Source of the DNA: an uncultured Bryobacterales bacterium
GTDB taxonomy: Bacteria > Acidobacteriota > Terriglobia > Bryobacterales > UBA6623
Length of the DNA stretch: 64,000 bases
Assembly: GCA_951813065.1 (NCBI GenBank)
Contig: CATOTH010000001.1
Coordinates: 310,001 to 374,000 of the forward strand
Direction: 5' to 3'
Below, one piece after another: positions 26,035 to 34,472 of this stretch (its first letter is position 1; every line of letters starts with the position of its first letter). The notes under the pieces were generated by a model. That model had not been told where the DNA came from. It was given only the letters and a program-made list of their open reading frames with translations, and searched no databases. Made by a program: the position numbers and the translations under genes.

Positions 26035-28050
26035 ATGGAGAATCTAGGCTACCTAGCGGTCCTGCTGGCGTTTATTCTGTCCGCCTACGCGGTATTGGCC
26101 GCTCTCGGAGGAAAGCTTCGACGCAACCCCTTCCTGGAATTGAGTGCACAGCGTGCGGTGCTCGCCGCCTGGCTGATGACCACCGCGGCGTCAGCGATCC
26201 TGCTGCACGCGATCCTCACTGACAACTTCAGTTTCAACTACGTCGCGTCGCGATCAAACGCGAGCCTGGATCTGCTCTACAAGGTCGCCGCTTGGTGGGG
26301 TGGGCAGGAAGGCTCGCTCCTGTTCTGGAGTTGGATCGCCGCGACCTACTCGTTTGTAGCGGTTTACACGGGCCGCGTGCGGCACCGCAATCTGATTCCG
26401 TACGTAGTCATGGTGATGGCTGGTACGCAGGCATTCTTCCTGGGCTTGGTTGCGTTCGAGGCCAATCCGTTCCAGGTGATCATGTCCGGCCCACAGATCA
26501 CCGCAGTGCCCGACGGCCAAGGACTCAATCCCCTGCTCCAGCACCCGATGATGGCGATCCATCCTCCGATGCTGTACCTGGGGTATGTCGGGTTCACCGT
26601 GCCATTCGCATTCGCGCTGGCCTCGTTGATCACGCGCCAGCCGGGGGAGCGCTGGATCCATACGACCCGCGTATGGACCATGGTGACCTGGCTGTTCCAG
26701 TCAATAGGAATCCTGCTGGGGGCCCGTTGGGCCTACGTGGTACTCGGATGGGGCGGCTATTGGGGCTGGGATCCCGTCGAGAACGCATCGCTGCTTCCAT
26801 GGATTACAGGAACGGCCTTTCTGCATTCAGTGATGATGCAGGAGAAGAAGGGAATGATGAAGGTCTGGAACATTGTCCTGATCTCGGCTACGTTCTTCCT
26901 CTGCATCTTCGGGACCATGATGACCCGCGGCGGCTTGGTCAGTTCGGTTCACGCATTCGCCCAATCTGAGATTGGTGGGTATTTCGTCTGGTACCTGATC
27001 ATCGGCATCGGAATCACCGCCTATTTCATTGCCAGCCGTCGGCAATACCTGCGGAGCGAGGCCGAGCTGGAATCCGTTGTCTCCCGCGAGTCCAGCTTCC
27101 TGTTCAACAACGTCATCTTGCTGGCAAGTTGTTTCGCCGTTCTGTGGGGAACCCTGTTCCCGGTCATGAGCGAGTACTTCACCGGGAACAAGATCACGGT
27201 CGGTGCGCCGTTCTTCAACAAGGTCAACGTGCCGATCGCCCTGTTCCTGTTGTTTCTGACGGGTGTCGGGCCCCTCTTCGCGTGGCGGCGGACGTCCCTG
27301 GAATCCCTGCGCCGAAATTTCCAGTGGCCGGCCCTGGTTGCGGTGCTTTGCGGGGTGGCCTTGGTCGCGGCCGGCATGCGGCACTTCTACGCCACGGTCT
27401 GCTTCAGCCTTTGCGCGTTCGTCACCCTCACGGTGCTGATGGAGTTCTACCGGGGAGGCCGTGTCATTCAGCGGAAGTTCGAGATGTCCCTACCGTCCGC
27501 CTTGGTGGAACTTACCTGGCGCAACACGAGGCGCTACGGCGGATATCTCGTGCACATGGCCATCGTGCTCATGTTCGTGGGATTCGCCGGGGCCGCATTC
27601 AACATCGTTCACCAACAAGAGATGGCGGTGGGAGACAGTATCGAGGTCGGAGGCTACGAGTTCAAGCTGCAAAACGTCTCGGAAATGGACAGCCCCAACT
27701 ACTTTCGCGCCGTCGCGGCAATCGATGTGACCAAGAACGGCGAGTTTCTCGAGACAATGGCGCCGGAGCGTCGCCTGTACCATGCCTCCAGACAACCGAC
27801 CAGCCGGGTTGACGTGCGTAATCGCCTCGGTGGGGATGTCTATCTGGTCTATGCCGGCCAGTCGAGCGACGGCGCGAACCCGATCGTGCAAGTCTATATC
27901 AACCCCTTGGTGAACTGGATCTGGATCGGGTCGTTCCTGCTGGTTCTGGGCACGCTGGTCGCGTTGATTCCGAGCAAGCGCGCCCACCGCGCCGAACGCG
28001 TCCGGCCAGCGCAATTGAAGGAGCAACCCATTGCGGCATCTGGTGACTAG
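26035..28050 (+). CDS. ccmF: Haem lyase CcmF
   Basis: The 671-residue polytopic protein has the haem-handling WWD-type signature GGYWGWDPVENASLLPW at about 240-257, conserved histidines (LQHPMMAIHPPMLYLGYV), and about 14-15 TM segments with a large periplasmic domain near the C-terminus before the last TM (WIWIGSFLLVLGTLVALIPS). It ligates haem delivered by CcmE to apocytochromes. It follows ccmE by 61 bases, and its end overlaps the CcmH-like gene. Confidence 0.97.
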   Translation: MENLGYLAVLLAFILSAYAVLAALGGKLRRNPFLELSAQRAVLAAWLMTTAASAILLHAILTDNFSFNYVASRSNASLDLLYKVAAWWGGQEGSLLFWSWIAATYSFVAVYTGRVRHRNLIPYVVMVMAGTQAFFLGLVAFEANPFQVIMSGPQITAVPDGQGLNPLLQHPMMAIHPPMLYLGYVGFTVPFAFALASLITRQPGERWIHTTRVWTMVTWLFQSIGILLGARWAYVVLGWGGYWGWDPVENASLLPWITGTAFLHSVMMQEKKGMMKVWNIVLISATFFLCIFGTMMTRGGLVSSVHAFAQSEIGGYFVWYLIIGIGITAYFIASRRQYLRSEAELESVVSRESSFLFNNVILLASCFAVLWGTLFPVMSEYFTGNKITVGAPFFNKVNVPIALFLLFLTGVGPLFAWRRTSLESLRRNFQWPALVAVLCGVALVAAGMRHFYATVCFSLCAFVTLTVLMEFYRGGRVIQRKFEMSLPSALVELTWRNTRRYGGYLVHMAIVLMFVGFAGAAFNIVHQQEMAVGDSIEVGGYEFKLQNVSEMDSPNYFRAVAAIDVTKNGEFLETMAPERRLYHASRQPTSRVDVRNRLGGDVYLVYAGQSSDGANPIVQVYINPLVNWIWIGSFLLVLGTLVALIPSKRAHRAERVRPAQLKEQPIAASGD

Positions 28051-28501
28051 CCTGCTCTTGGCGCTGCTTTCAACGAGCCTCCATGCCGCGGTCCCATATG
28101 CCAAGCTGCGGGAACTTGGCGACCGTGTCACCTGCCAGTGCAGCGGTGGCTGCTCATACACGGTGGGCAGTTGCAACATGCTGAACTGCCACTTCCGCGA
28201 TCCAATCCTTAGCGAGATCGAGGCGGGACTTGAAGCTGGCCAGTCCGATGAGGCCGTCCTCGAGGCCGTGTACGCCAAGTACGGCAGCGAAACGCGGGTC
28301 GAGCCGCTAAACGAAGGCTTCGGCCGGATTGGCTGGATCGCCCCGTTCGCTTCGCTACTTGTCGGGCTGGCAGTGATTCCCTGGGTCGTCAGGCGGTGGC
28401 GCAATGCAGCCGTGTCACGGCCCCATTCCGACTCGGTCCCGGGAGATGTCGTCGATCGATACCGTTCCCAAATCGAGGAAGACCTCGACGAATTGGAATA
28501 G
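28031..28501 (+). CDS. ccmH: CcmH/NrfF-like protein with five-cysteine motif
   Basis: The 156-residue protein starts at TTG 28031, preceded by AAGGAG, and overlaps ccmF by 20 bases. Signal peptide (1-20), then a CcmH helical bundle: PILSEIEAGLEAGQSDEAVLEAVYAKYG is the classical CcmH second half, followed by a TM (IGWIAPFASLLVGLAVIPWVV) and an acidic cytosolic tail. The usual LRCxxC is replaced by C35-x-C37-x3-C41-x6-C48-x4-C53. It probably reduces or holds apocytochrome thiols. Confidence 0.82.
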   Translation: MRHLVTSLLLALLSTSLHAAVPYAKLRELGDRVTCQCSGGCSYTVGSCNMLNCHFRDPILSEIEAGLEAGQSDEAVLEAVYAKYGSETRVEPLNEGFGRIGWIAPFASLLVGLAVIPWVVRRWRNAAVSRPHSDSVPGDVVDRYRSQIEEDLDELE

Positions 28502-28519
28502 ACTCAAGGATTCAGGCTG

Positions 28520-28539
28520 GCTCGCGGCATGCCGCGAGC
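28520..28539. other. 20-bp perfect palindrome between ccmH-like and the next gene
   Basis: GCTCGCGGCA followed by its exact complement TGCCGCGAGC. In RNA this folds into an 8-bp GC-rich stem with a 4-base loop, in the 59-base gap inside the operon. It could act as an mRNA-processing or attenuating hairpin, or a protein-binding site. No T-run follows. Confidence 0.6.
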
Positions 28540-28560
28540 ATCAAGTCTGAGCGGGACAGA

Positions 28561-28836
28561 ATGCTTGTTGCGGCTGCCATAGCAATGCTCCTGCTGGCAT
28601 TCGGACTGCCCTTGGTGGTGCGCGCGGGGCATATCAGGCCGGACGACCCGATTTCACCGACACAACACCTGGACGATCGCAAGGCCGCGATCTACGAGAA
28701 TCTGCGGGATTTGCGAGGCGAGTTCCAGATGGGCAAGATGTCGGAATCCGACTATGCGGAGAGCAAGCGGGAACTGCAGGCCGAACTAGCCGGAGTGCTA
28801 GCCGAGATCGACAGGGTCGGTGGCAATGCCGTCTAG
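28561..28836 (+). CDS. Small CcmI-like membrane protein
   Basis: The ATG at 28561 gives 91 residues: an N-terminal TM (LVAAAIAMLLLAFGLPLVV) and a soluble helical hairpin (AAIYENLRDLRGEFQMGKMSESDYAESKRELQAEL) that matches the heptad-like region N-terminal in CcmI/CycH and in short cytochrome-biogenesis proteins of acidobacteria. There are no TPR repeats, so it would lack the usual apocytochrome-binding part. It overlaps the next gene by about 11-17 bases. Confidence 0.65.
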   Translation: MLVAAAIAMLLLAFGLPLVVRAGHIRPDDPISPTQHLDDRKAAIYENLRDLRGEFQMGKMSESDYAESKRELQAELAGVLAEIDRVGGNAV

Positions 28837-29848
28837 GAACCCAGCCTCAATTGGACTTCACCTGGCGGCGACAGCTGCCACCGCTCTGGGCTGGGCCGGA
28901 ATACCGTGTGCTGCCGGGGTGGAGGGCACTGTCCGCAATGCCACGACGGGTGGTCCCGCCGCCGGTGTCACGCTGACGCTCTCGTCGTTCGAGGACGGGA
29001 TGACGCTCCTGGAAGAGACCGTATCGGGAACCGACGGCGCTTTCTCGTTCGAAAAGGAGCTTCCTGCGATCGCCGAAGGCCAGCAGCTGGCAGGCTCAGT
29101 CCGGGCAGAGCATGACGGGGTCAACTATACGGAGATCCTGCCTGTCGGGGCTGCGACGCGAGACGTGCTCGTGACCGTGTACTCGGCCAGTGCCGATGCG
29201 GTTCCTCCACCCGACAGTCGCGCGGTCATCCTGGAGCCCGGCGAGGCTGAAATGATCGTCCGAGAGTTCTATCCTTTCTTCAACAATTCCTCGCCGCCCG
29301 TGACCTACAGCAGCGAAGCCGGCACGTTGCGCTTTTTCCTCCCGGAGGCTGCGCAAGGCCTGGTCCGGGTGTCCGGGACGGGGCCGGCAGGCATGTCCCT
29401 GCCGAGTACGGCCCTGCCGAGCGAAACCGCGGACGTGTACAAGGTCGACTTCCCGCTCAAGCCCGGAGAGAACCGAATCGAACTGACCTACGTGCTTCCG
29501 CACGAAAACGGGGCGAAATTCACCGTGCGCTCGATGTATCCAACCCTTGGAACCCGCGTGGCGGTTCCAGAAGGCTTTAGCATTGAGGGCTCGGGCATAA
29601 GCCCGGCCGGACGCATACCCGATACAAACTGGGCACTCTATGACGTCCCTGACGCTGAACCGGTTGCCATCGCTGTGACCCGTAGCCCCTCCAGCAGTTC
29701 CCAGATCAGTATCGAGCCGGCTCCCATCGCGAATGAACTGGGTTGGATCGCAGGTTTGGCGGTGTTGATCCTGGGACTGGGCTTTGCCCATTTGCTGGCA
29801 TCCGCCACGCCTCGCGGCAGAGAGGCCCGTTCCGGCCCGGAAGGGTAA
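28826..29848 (+). CDS. Exported carboxypeptidase-regulatory-like protein of the ccm operon
   Basis: The protein has about 340 residues, with ATG at 28820 or 28826. A signal peptide (to about residue 32) is followed by a carboxypeptidase-regulatory-like beta-sandwich (VEGTVRNATTGGPAAGVTLTL, GTDGAFSFEKELP), a second beta-rich region, and one C-terminal TM (LGWIAGLAVLILGLGFAHLL) with a basic tail. It is therefore a membrane-anchored periplasmic protein. Its position between ccmI-like and ccmA suggests a part in cytochrome c assembly, but no biochemical role is known to me. Confidence 0.65.
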   Translation: MPSRNPASIGLHLAATAATALGWAGIPCAAGVEGTVRNATTGGPAAGVTLTLSSFEDGMTLLEETVSGTDGAFSFEKELPAIAEGQQLAGSVRAEHDGVNYTEILPVGAATRDVLVTVYSASADAVPPPDSRAVILEPGEAEMIVREFYPFFNNSSPPVTYSSEAGTLRFFLPEAAQGLVRVSGTGPAGMSLPSTALPSETADVYKVDFPLKPGENRIELTYVLPHENGAKFTVRSMYPTLGTRVAVPEGFSIEGSGISPAGRIPDTNWALYDVPDAEPVAIAVTRSPSSSSQISIEPAPIANELGWIAGLAVLILGLGFAHLLASATPRGREARSGPEG

Positions 29849-29859
29849 CGGCCCGCCCC

Positions 29860-30558
29860 ATGAGCGATCCTGCGATCCGCGCGCGCGCCGTGTCGAAATT
29901 CTTCGGCGACTACCCCGCGCTGCGCGAAGTGGACCTCGATGTCTTTCCGGGGCAGGTGCTCGGACTGCTCGGTCGCAACGGTGCGGGCAAGACGACCATG
30001 TTGCGGATCCTGGCCGGTCTCAGTGCGCCAACATCCGGCGAGGTCTTGTTCCCAGCCTCGGGGAGCCAGGACAGCGATCATCGTCAGCGCGTCGGCGTCG
30101 TGGGCCACGGGACGTGGATCTACGACGAGTTGACAGCCGCGGAGAACCTACGCTTCTTCTGCAGCCTTTATGGTGTAGACGACCCGGGTCCGGTCGTGGA
30201 GCGATGGCTTCGGCGAGTGGGGCTGCAACGATTCAAGAACTCCCGGGCAGCCGAGTACTCCAGGGGAATGCGCCAGCGACTGACCATCGCCAGGGCTTTC
30301 CTTCACGAGCCGGACATCCTGCTTCTGGACGAACCATGGACTGCGCTGGATGACCGCGCCGCGCAGCTGCTGTCCTCGCTGGTCACGGAGGCAAAGGCGA
30401 ACGGACGGACGATCGTGATCTGTTCTCACCAATTGCCTGAAGCGATCGGCGTGGCGGACGAGATCGCGCTTCTGCACAGGGGTCGCGTCGCGTACCAGGG
30501 CTTGGTCGACGCTCAGTTGCGGCGCGAGCCTCAGTCGTTGTACGAGCGGCTTCCATGA
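29860..30558 (+). CDS. ccmA: Haem exporter ATP-binding subunit CcmA
   Basis: Starting at ATG 29860 the product has 232 residues; an open frame extends upstream but overlaps the previous gene. ABC ATPase motifs: Walker A GLLGRNGAGKTTM, signature YSRGMRQRLTIARA, Walker B ILLLDEPWTALDD, and the switch His in VICSHQLPEA. With CcmB (and CcmC, not found here) it powers release of haem-loaded CcmE. The start codon of ccmB overlaps its end (ATGA, 30555-30558). Confidence 0.9.
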   Translation: MSDPAIRARAVSKFFGDYPALREVDLDVFPGQVLGLLGRNGAGKTTMLRILAGLSAPTSGEVLFPASGSQDSDHRQRVGVVGHGTWIYDELTAAENLRFFCSLYGVDDPGPVVERWLRRVGLQRFKNSRAAEYSRGMRQRLTIARAFLHEPDILLLDEPWTALDDRAAQLLSSLVTEAKANGRTIVICSHQLPEAIGVADEIALLHRGRVAYQGLVDAQLRREPQSLYERLP

Positions 30559-31241
30559 GAGGATTCCTGGCCCAGACTTGGACTATTGCGCGAAAGGACC
30601 TGCGCTGCGAGTTCCGCGACCGCCAAGTGCTGAACGCGGCGATTTCATTCGCGCTGGTGGTCCTGCTGATGTTCAGCTTCACGTTCGACCCCAACACGAA
30701 CGTGGAAATCCGCAGCCTTTCGGGCGGGCTCTTGTGGGTGGTCTACCTGTTTGCGGGAGTGCTCGTGCTCAATCGCAGCTTCGCGCGCGAAACAGCCAAT
30801 GACTGCCTGGCGGCGCTCGTGGCGGCACCGCTTTCGGGAGACGCTCTATTTCTGGGCAAGACGCTGTCAAGTTGCGTATTGATCTTCGCCGTGGAACTGA
30901 TCTCGATTCCGGTCTTCGGAGTTTTCTTCAACGTCGATTGGCTGCCTCACCTCGCACAACTGATTCCCGTGTTCTTGCTCGGAAGTTGGTCCTTCGCGGC
31001 AGTTGGCACGACGTTCGGAGCGGTCACGGCGAACAATCGATTGCGGGAACTCATGCTTCCGCTGCTGGTGTTCCCGATATGCCTCCCGGCGCTGGTAGCG
31101 TGCATGAGCTTGACCTGGGGCATTTTCGACCCGTCCGCGGTGACCGAGACGGGCCCGTGGCTCCGTCTCCTGATTGGATTTGACGTCGTGTATACGCTGC
31201 TCGGCGTGCTGGTGATGGATTCGATCCTAACGGCAGGCTGA
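30555..31241 (+). CDS. ccmB: Haem exporter permease CcmB
   Basis: The 228-residue protein with six predicted TM helices matches CcmB: WTIARKDLRCEFRDRQVLNAAISFALVVLLMFSF at the start, then LLWVVYLFAGVLVLNRSFARE and LLLPLLVFP-like segments (MLPLLVFPICLPALVAC). It pairs with the ATPase immediately upstream. The operon ends here without ccmC. Confidence 0.93.
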   Translation: MRGFLAQTWTIARKDLRCEFRDRQVLNAAISFALVVLLMFSFTFDPNTNVEIRSLSGGLLWVVYLFAGVLVLNRSFARETANDCLAALVAAPLSGDALFLGKTLSSCVLIFAVELISIPVFGVFFNVDWLPHLAQLIPVFLLGSWSFAAVGTTFGAVTANNRLRELMLPLLVFPICLPALVACMSLTWGIFDPSAVTETGPWLRLLIGFDVVYTLLGVLVMDSILTAG

Positions 31242-31294
31242 GGGGCTGGCCGCATTCGAAGCGAGCGGGGCGGTTGAAGGGAGGGCAAGCCAGA

Positions 31295-32452
31295 ATGCCA
31301 AGGAGACTGCGCTGGGGCATGGTGGGCGGTGGAGATGGGAGCCAAATCGGCGGCGCGCATCGCATTGGAGCGCGACTTGACGGTGCGTTCGAGTTTGTTG
31401 CAGGGGCCCTCGACATCGATCCGGCCAGGGGCAGGGCGTTCGCCATCCAGCATGGTGTCGCGTCCGAACGGGCTTACGGTGACTGGCGACGAATGCTCGC
31501 GAAGGAGCGGACGCTGGACCCTGGCGAGCGACTGGACCTGGTGACAGTCGCAACGCCGAACTCGACGCATTACGAAATCGCCAACGCCTTTCTCGCCGCG
31601 GGCTTCAACGTGCTATGTGAGAAGCCGCTGACCACGACGCTTGCGGAGGGCACGGACCTCGTCGCAACCGCTCGCGCAGCCGACCGGATCCTTGCCGTCA
31701 ATTACGGATACACGGGATACCCCATGGTCCGGCAGGCGCGCGCCATGGCGGAGGCCGGGCAGCTCGGCCGGATTCGGATCGTCGTGGCCGAGTTCGCTCA
31801 CGGGTCGCATGCCGATGCCGCCGACGATGCCAATCCACGAATCCGCTGGCGATACGATCCCGACCAGGCAGGCGTGAGTTCAGTCCTCGCAGACACCGGC
31901 CTGCACGCGCTGCACATGGCGTGCTATGTGCTCGGCAGCGAGGTGACCCAGGTGTCAGCGGACTTCGTTTCGTCGGTTGCTGGACGCGAGTTGGAGGACG
32001 ATGCGCTGGTAGCCATCAGATTCTCGGACGGCGTGGTGGGTCGCCTATGGGCGAGTGCCGTGGCCGTCGGCCAGACCCACGGGCTGTCCTTGCGAGTGTT
32101 CGGGGAGCAGGGTGGTCTGCGCTGGTCTCAAGAGGAGCCAAACCAACTGTACTGGACGCCGCTGGGAAAGCCGACGAGAACTCTGGAACGCGGTGACGCG
32201 ACGCTGTCCGAAGAAGCTGCGCGCGCATCGCGGATCACGGTAGGCCACACCGAGGGAATGCTGGAAGCATTCGCCAACATCTATTCAGATCTGGCGGAGG
32301 CAATCCGGGCCGGCCGGACCAGCCAGGATCCAGTTCGTTCGAGCGTTCGCTACCCCACTGGGGAGGACGGGCTGCATACGCTGGCAGCGGTGCACGCAGC
32401 GGCGCAGTCAGCGAGAGCCGGCGGCGTATGGGTAGAGGTCCCTACCGGGTAG
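31295..32452 (+). CDS. Gfo/Idh/MocA-family oxidoreductase
   Basis: The ATG at 31295, with GAAGGGAGGG about ten bases upstream, is preferred to TTG at 31274 and gives 385 residues. The N-terminal NAD(P)-binding Rossmann domain (LRWGMVGGGDGSQIGGAHR) and the EKP motif (NVLCEKPLTTT) are typical. The C-terminal dimerisation/substrate domain follows (DTGLHALHMACYVLG, with the usual D-x-x-x-H pair). It probably oxidises or epimerises a sugar or inositol derivative; substrate unknown. It is 53 bases after ccmB but unrelated in function. Confidence 0.88.
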   Translation: MPRRLRWGMVGGGDGSQIGGAHRIGARLDGAFEFVAGALDIDPARGRAFAIQHGVASERAYGDWRRMLAKERTLDPGERLDLVTVATPNSTHYEIANAFLAAGFNVLCEKPLTTTLAEGTDLVATARAADRILAVNYGYTGYPMVRQARAMAEAGQLGRIRIVVAEFAHGSHADAADDANPRIRWRYDPDQAGVSSVLADTGLHALHMACYVLGSEVTQVSADFVSSVAGRELEDDALVAIRFSDGVVGRLWASAVAVGQTHGLSLRVFGEQGGLRWSQEEPNQLYWTPLGKPTRTLERGDATLSEEAARASRITVGHTEGMLEAFANIYSDLAEAIRAGRTSQDPVRSSVRYPTGEDGLHTLAAVHAAAQSARAGGVWVEVPTG

Positions 32453-32651
32453 CCGTTCGGATCGGAGTCGCGATACCACCTGGTCGGGTCCCACCGCCTC
32501 TGTCGTTGTAGGTTGGGAATCGATATTGGCGTACACGGGTTTCCATGGCGAAAGCCGGGTGAGGTGCCCTCGCGATCGCATCGACACCAAGATTGCATCC
32601 CGTGATGGGTTCGGCACGGGCCTTCGAGCAGGACGAGCCCCGGTCGGGCAG

Positions 32652-33179
32652 TCAGCTGGACCTCGCGTGACGCCAAGCGATGCCCGCCACACCCAAACCC
32701 AGTAGGACCTTCAGCATGTCAAGTGCAGTGTAGGTGTGGTGCAGAGCCCAAAAGGAATTGCGCACGTCCGGCAGCGAAGATTCCGCCGCGAAGTCGATCA
32801 ACCGCCCCAGCCGGATGGTCTCGGGAACGACATGTGCCGCAAGCCCGACAGCGATCAAGAGCATGACGCCCGCCATGACCACCGGGACCGTTCCGCTGCG
32901 CGCCATCCAAACCAGCAAGAGCAATGACACCGCGATCGGAAGCTGCACCCATCCCCAAACCCGGAAGAACAGCCTATTCACTTCGGAGGCCTGATACCGG
33001 AACGCGCTTCGCAAGCTGTCAGCAGACAGTCCCTGCACCGCGTCGCGCAGGCCCTCGTCACTCGAAACAGATAGTCGCTCAGCAACAGCGAAATTCTGGA
33101 TCGCGACCTGCCACATGAAGACTGAGCAACCGCTCCAGACACCGACCAGGAACAGGAGCAGAAAGGTGGCGCGCTTCAT
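32652..33179 (-). CDS. Four-TM membrane protein of unknown function
   Basis: The 175-residue protein has hydrophobic segments at about 5-25, 73-92, 98-116 and 148-166, with conserved-looking HHTYTALDMLKVLLGL near the C-terminus. No family is recognised with certainty; the shape recalls small DUF4149-like proteins. Its start overlaps the yggX stop (33176-33179), so it is translated with yggX. Confidence 0.6.
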   Translation of the reverse strand: MKRATFLLLFLVGVWSGCSVFMWQVAIQNFAVAERLSVSSDEGLRDAVQGLSADSLRSAFRYQASEVNRLFFRVWGWVQLPIAVSLLLLVWMARSGTVPVVMAGVMLLIAVGLAAHVVPETIRLGRLIDFAAESSLPDVRNSFWALHHTYTALDMLKVLLGLGVAGIAWRHARSS

Positions 33180-33451
33180 GAACCGGGCGCCACGAACTCG
33201 GGGGGTGGTGCGGAACCATCCCCAAAGAAATACGCGTCCATCTGCTGAATGATCAATTCCTGGGATTGGAGAGTCGCGGGATTGAGACGGTACTCATTGA
33301 TCAGCATCTTCAGATGCTCCGCCCACTGAGCCCAAGCGATCTTGGAGACGTTGTCGTAGATCTTCCTACCTAGGTCCGTGTCAAACGGAACCTCGTCGAG
33401 ACCGGGAAGCTTCTTGTTGAGCTTGACGCAATGGACCATCCGCTCAGGCAT
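33176..33451 (-). CDS. yggX: Fe(2+)-trafficking protein, YggX family
   Basis: The ATG at 33449-33451 gives 91 residues. MVHCVKLNKKLPGLDEVPFD, the conserved Cys near the N-terminus, RKIYDNVSKIAWAQWAEHLKMLINEYRLN and IQQMDAYFFGDG match YggX throughout. It protects iron-sulfur proteins from oxidative damage or moves iron. The longer open frame upstream does not look coding. A -10-like TACAAT box lies about ten bases upstream of the start on the minus strand, giving a very short leader. Divergent from the macrodomain gene. Confidence 0.92.
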   Translation of the reverse strand: MPERMVHCVKLNKKLPGLDEVPFDTDLGRKIYDNVSKIAWAQWAEHLKMLINEYRLNPATLQSQELIIQQMDAYFFGDGSAPPPEFVAPGS

Positions 33452-33509
33452 GACTTGCCCTATTGTAGAACTTCGGAACGGTACATATTCCGGTCTGGAG
33501 GTCCCGAAG

Positions 33510-34082
33510 ATGTCAAGAGATCCGCTCGTGATCACAATCGGCGAGAGGACTCTCGCGCTGCAGTCCGGAGACATCACCAAGGTGCCCGCGAACGCGATCG
33601 GGAACGCCGCCAACTCTGCGTTGCGTGGTGGAGGCGGGGTCGACGGCGCAATTCATCGGGCGGGTGGGCCAGCAATCATGCGCGAACTCGACGCCATCCG
33701 GGAGCGGATCGGCAAATGCACCCCGGGAGACGCTGTGGCCACCGGTGCGGGCGATCTGCCAGCCCGGTGGGTCCTGCATGCAGTGGGGCCCATCTACCGG
33801 GATGGCAGACACGGAGAGCCCGAGGCTCTCGCTTCATGCTTTCGCCGCTGCATGGAACTCGCGGGTGAGCTTGGAGCCAGATCGCTAACACTCCCCGCGA
33901 TCAGCACCGGTGTCTATGGCTATCCCCTGGATGCAGCGGCCGATGTCGCTGTCCGCACAGTCGTTGAGATCCTCAAGGCCCCTGAAACTCGGCTCCGGCG
34001 GGTCACGTTTGTGCTCTTCGGGAAGGCTCCGTTCGAAGCGTTTCAGCGAGCATCGAACCGCTTGCTAGGGCCGACCCCGTAA
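33510..34082 (+). CDS. Macrodomain (ADP-ribose-binding/hydrolase) protein
   Basis: Starting at ATG 33510 the product has 190 residues. It contains LQSGDITKVPANAIGNAANSALRGGGGVDGAIHRAGG, the MacroD-type loop with conserved Asn/Gly and the GVDGAIH motif, and later ISTGVYGYPLDAAADVAVRTV. MacroD proteins remove mono-ADP-ribose from acidic residues or hydrolyse O-acetyl-ADP-ribose. It is a single gene in a divergent arrangement with yggX, 58 bases apart. Confidence 0.92.
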   Translation: MSRDPLVITIGERTLALQSGDITKVPANAIGNAANSALRGGGGVDGAIHRAGGPAIMRELDAIRERIGKCTPGDAVATGAGDLPARWVLHAVGPIYRDGRHGEPEALASCFRRCMELAGELGARSLTLPAISTGVYGYPLDAAADVAVRTVVEILKAPETRLRRVTFVLFGKAPFEAFQRASNRLLGPTP

Positions 34083-34423
34083 CTAGGGGTGCGTCCGCGC
34101 CGCCAGACCGAAACTGACCAATCGAGCAGAGAAAGGGGAGCGCGATAACGCGCCGGCCCGGAAGCATGACGATGCCTCACGCTGGTGCGTAACAGCACGC
34201 ACCCACACCGCGCTGCAACTAGGCGCGGGAATCTGAGTCGACCTTCCTGGTGGGCCGTACTCTCGTTCAATTCCCGGGGGAAGCGCGTGGCCGGACTGCA
34301 CTCCTCTCAAGGCAGGGTAAGTTGAAGTCGCGCGCGGCGCGCGGACACGCAGGAACCGCCGCTTTCCAACCGTTAGAACGGCGGCGCCCTGGATGGGCGA
34401 GGGCCATCCAGCGTGGTGTTGGC
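34083..34423. other. Intergenic region upstream of the feo operon
   Basis: There is no gene here. Two perfect hairpins stand out: GGTGCGT/ACGCACC (34185-34204) and CTGGATGG/CCATCCAG (34389-34411). The second ends 12 bases before the -35 box of the dtxR promoter. Either may end transcription from the macrodomain gene or shield the feo promoter; neither has a T-run. Confidence 0.5.
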
Positions 34424-34452
34424 TTGACATGGATTTGGGGCCGCCATAGGAT
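34424..34452 (+). promoter_or_regulatory. Sigma-70-type promoter of the dtxR-feo operon
   Basis: A perfect -35 TTGACA (34424-34429), a 17-base spacer and a -10 TAGGAT (34447-34452). Transcription would start near 34459, inside the following palindromic operator and only about 14 bases before the ATG, leaving no room for a normal ribosome site. Confidence 0.8.
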
Positions 34453-34455
34453 AAA

Positions 34456-34471
34456 TTTAGGTTTGCCTAAA
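34456..34471 (+). promoter_or_regulatory. DtxR-type operator (TTTAGG-N4-CCTAAA)
   Basis: A perfect 6-bp inverted repeat around a 4-base spacer (TTTG) covers the predicted transcription start and ends one base before the ATG of the DtxR-family gene. It resembles the TTAGG..CCTAA halves of DtxR/IdeR boxes. Binding of the metal-loaded regulator here would repress the whole feo operon (autoregulation). Confidence 0.7.
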
Positions 34472-34472
34472 T

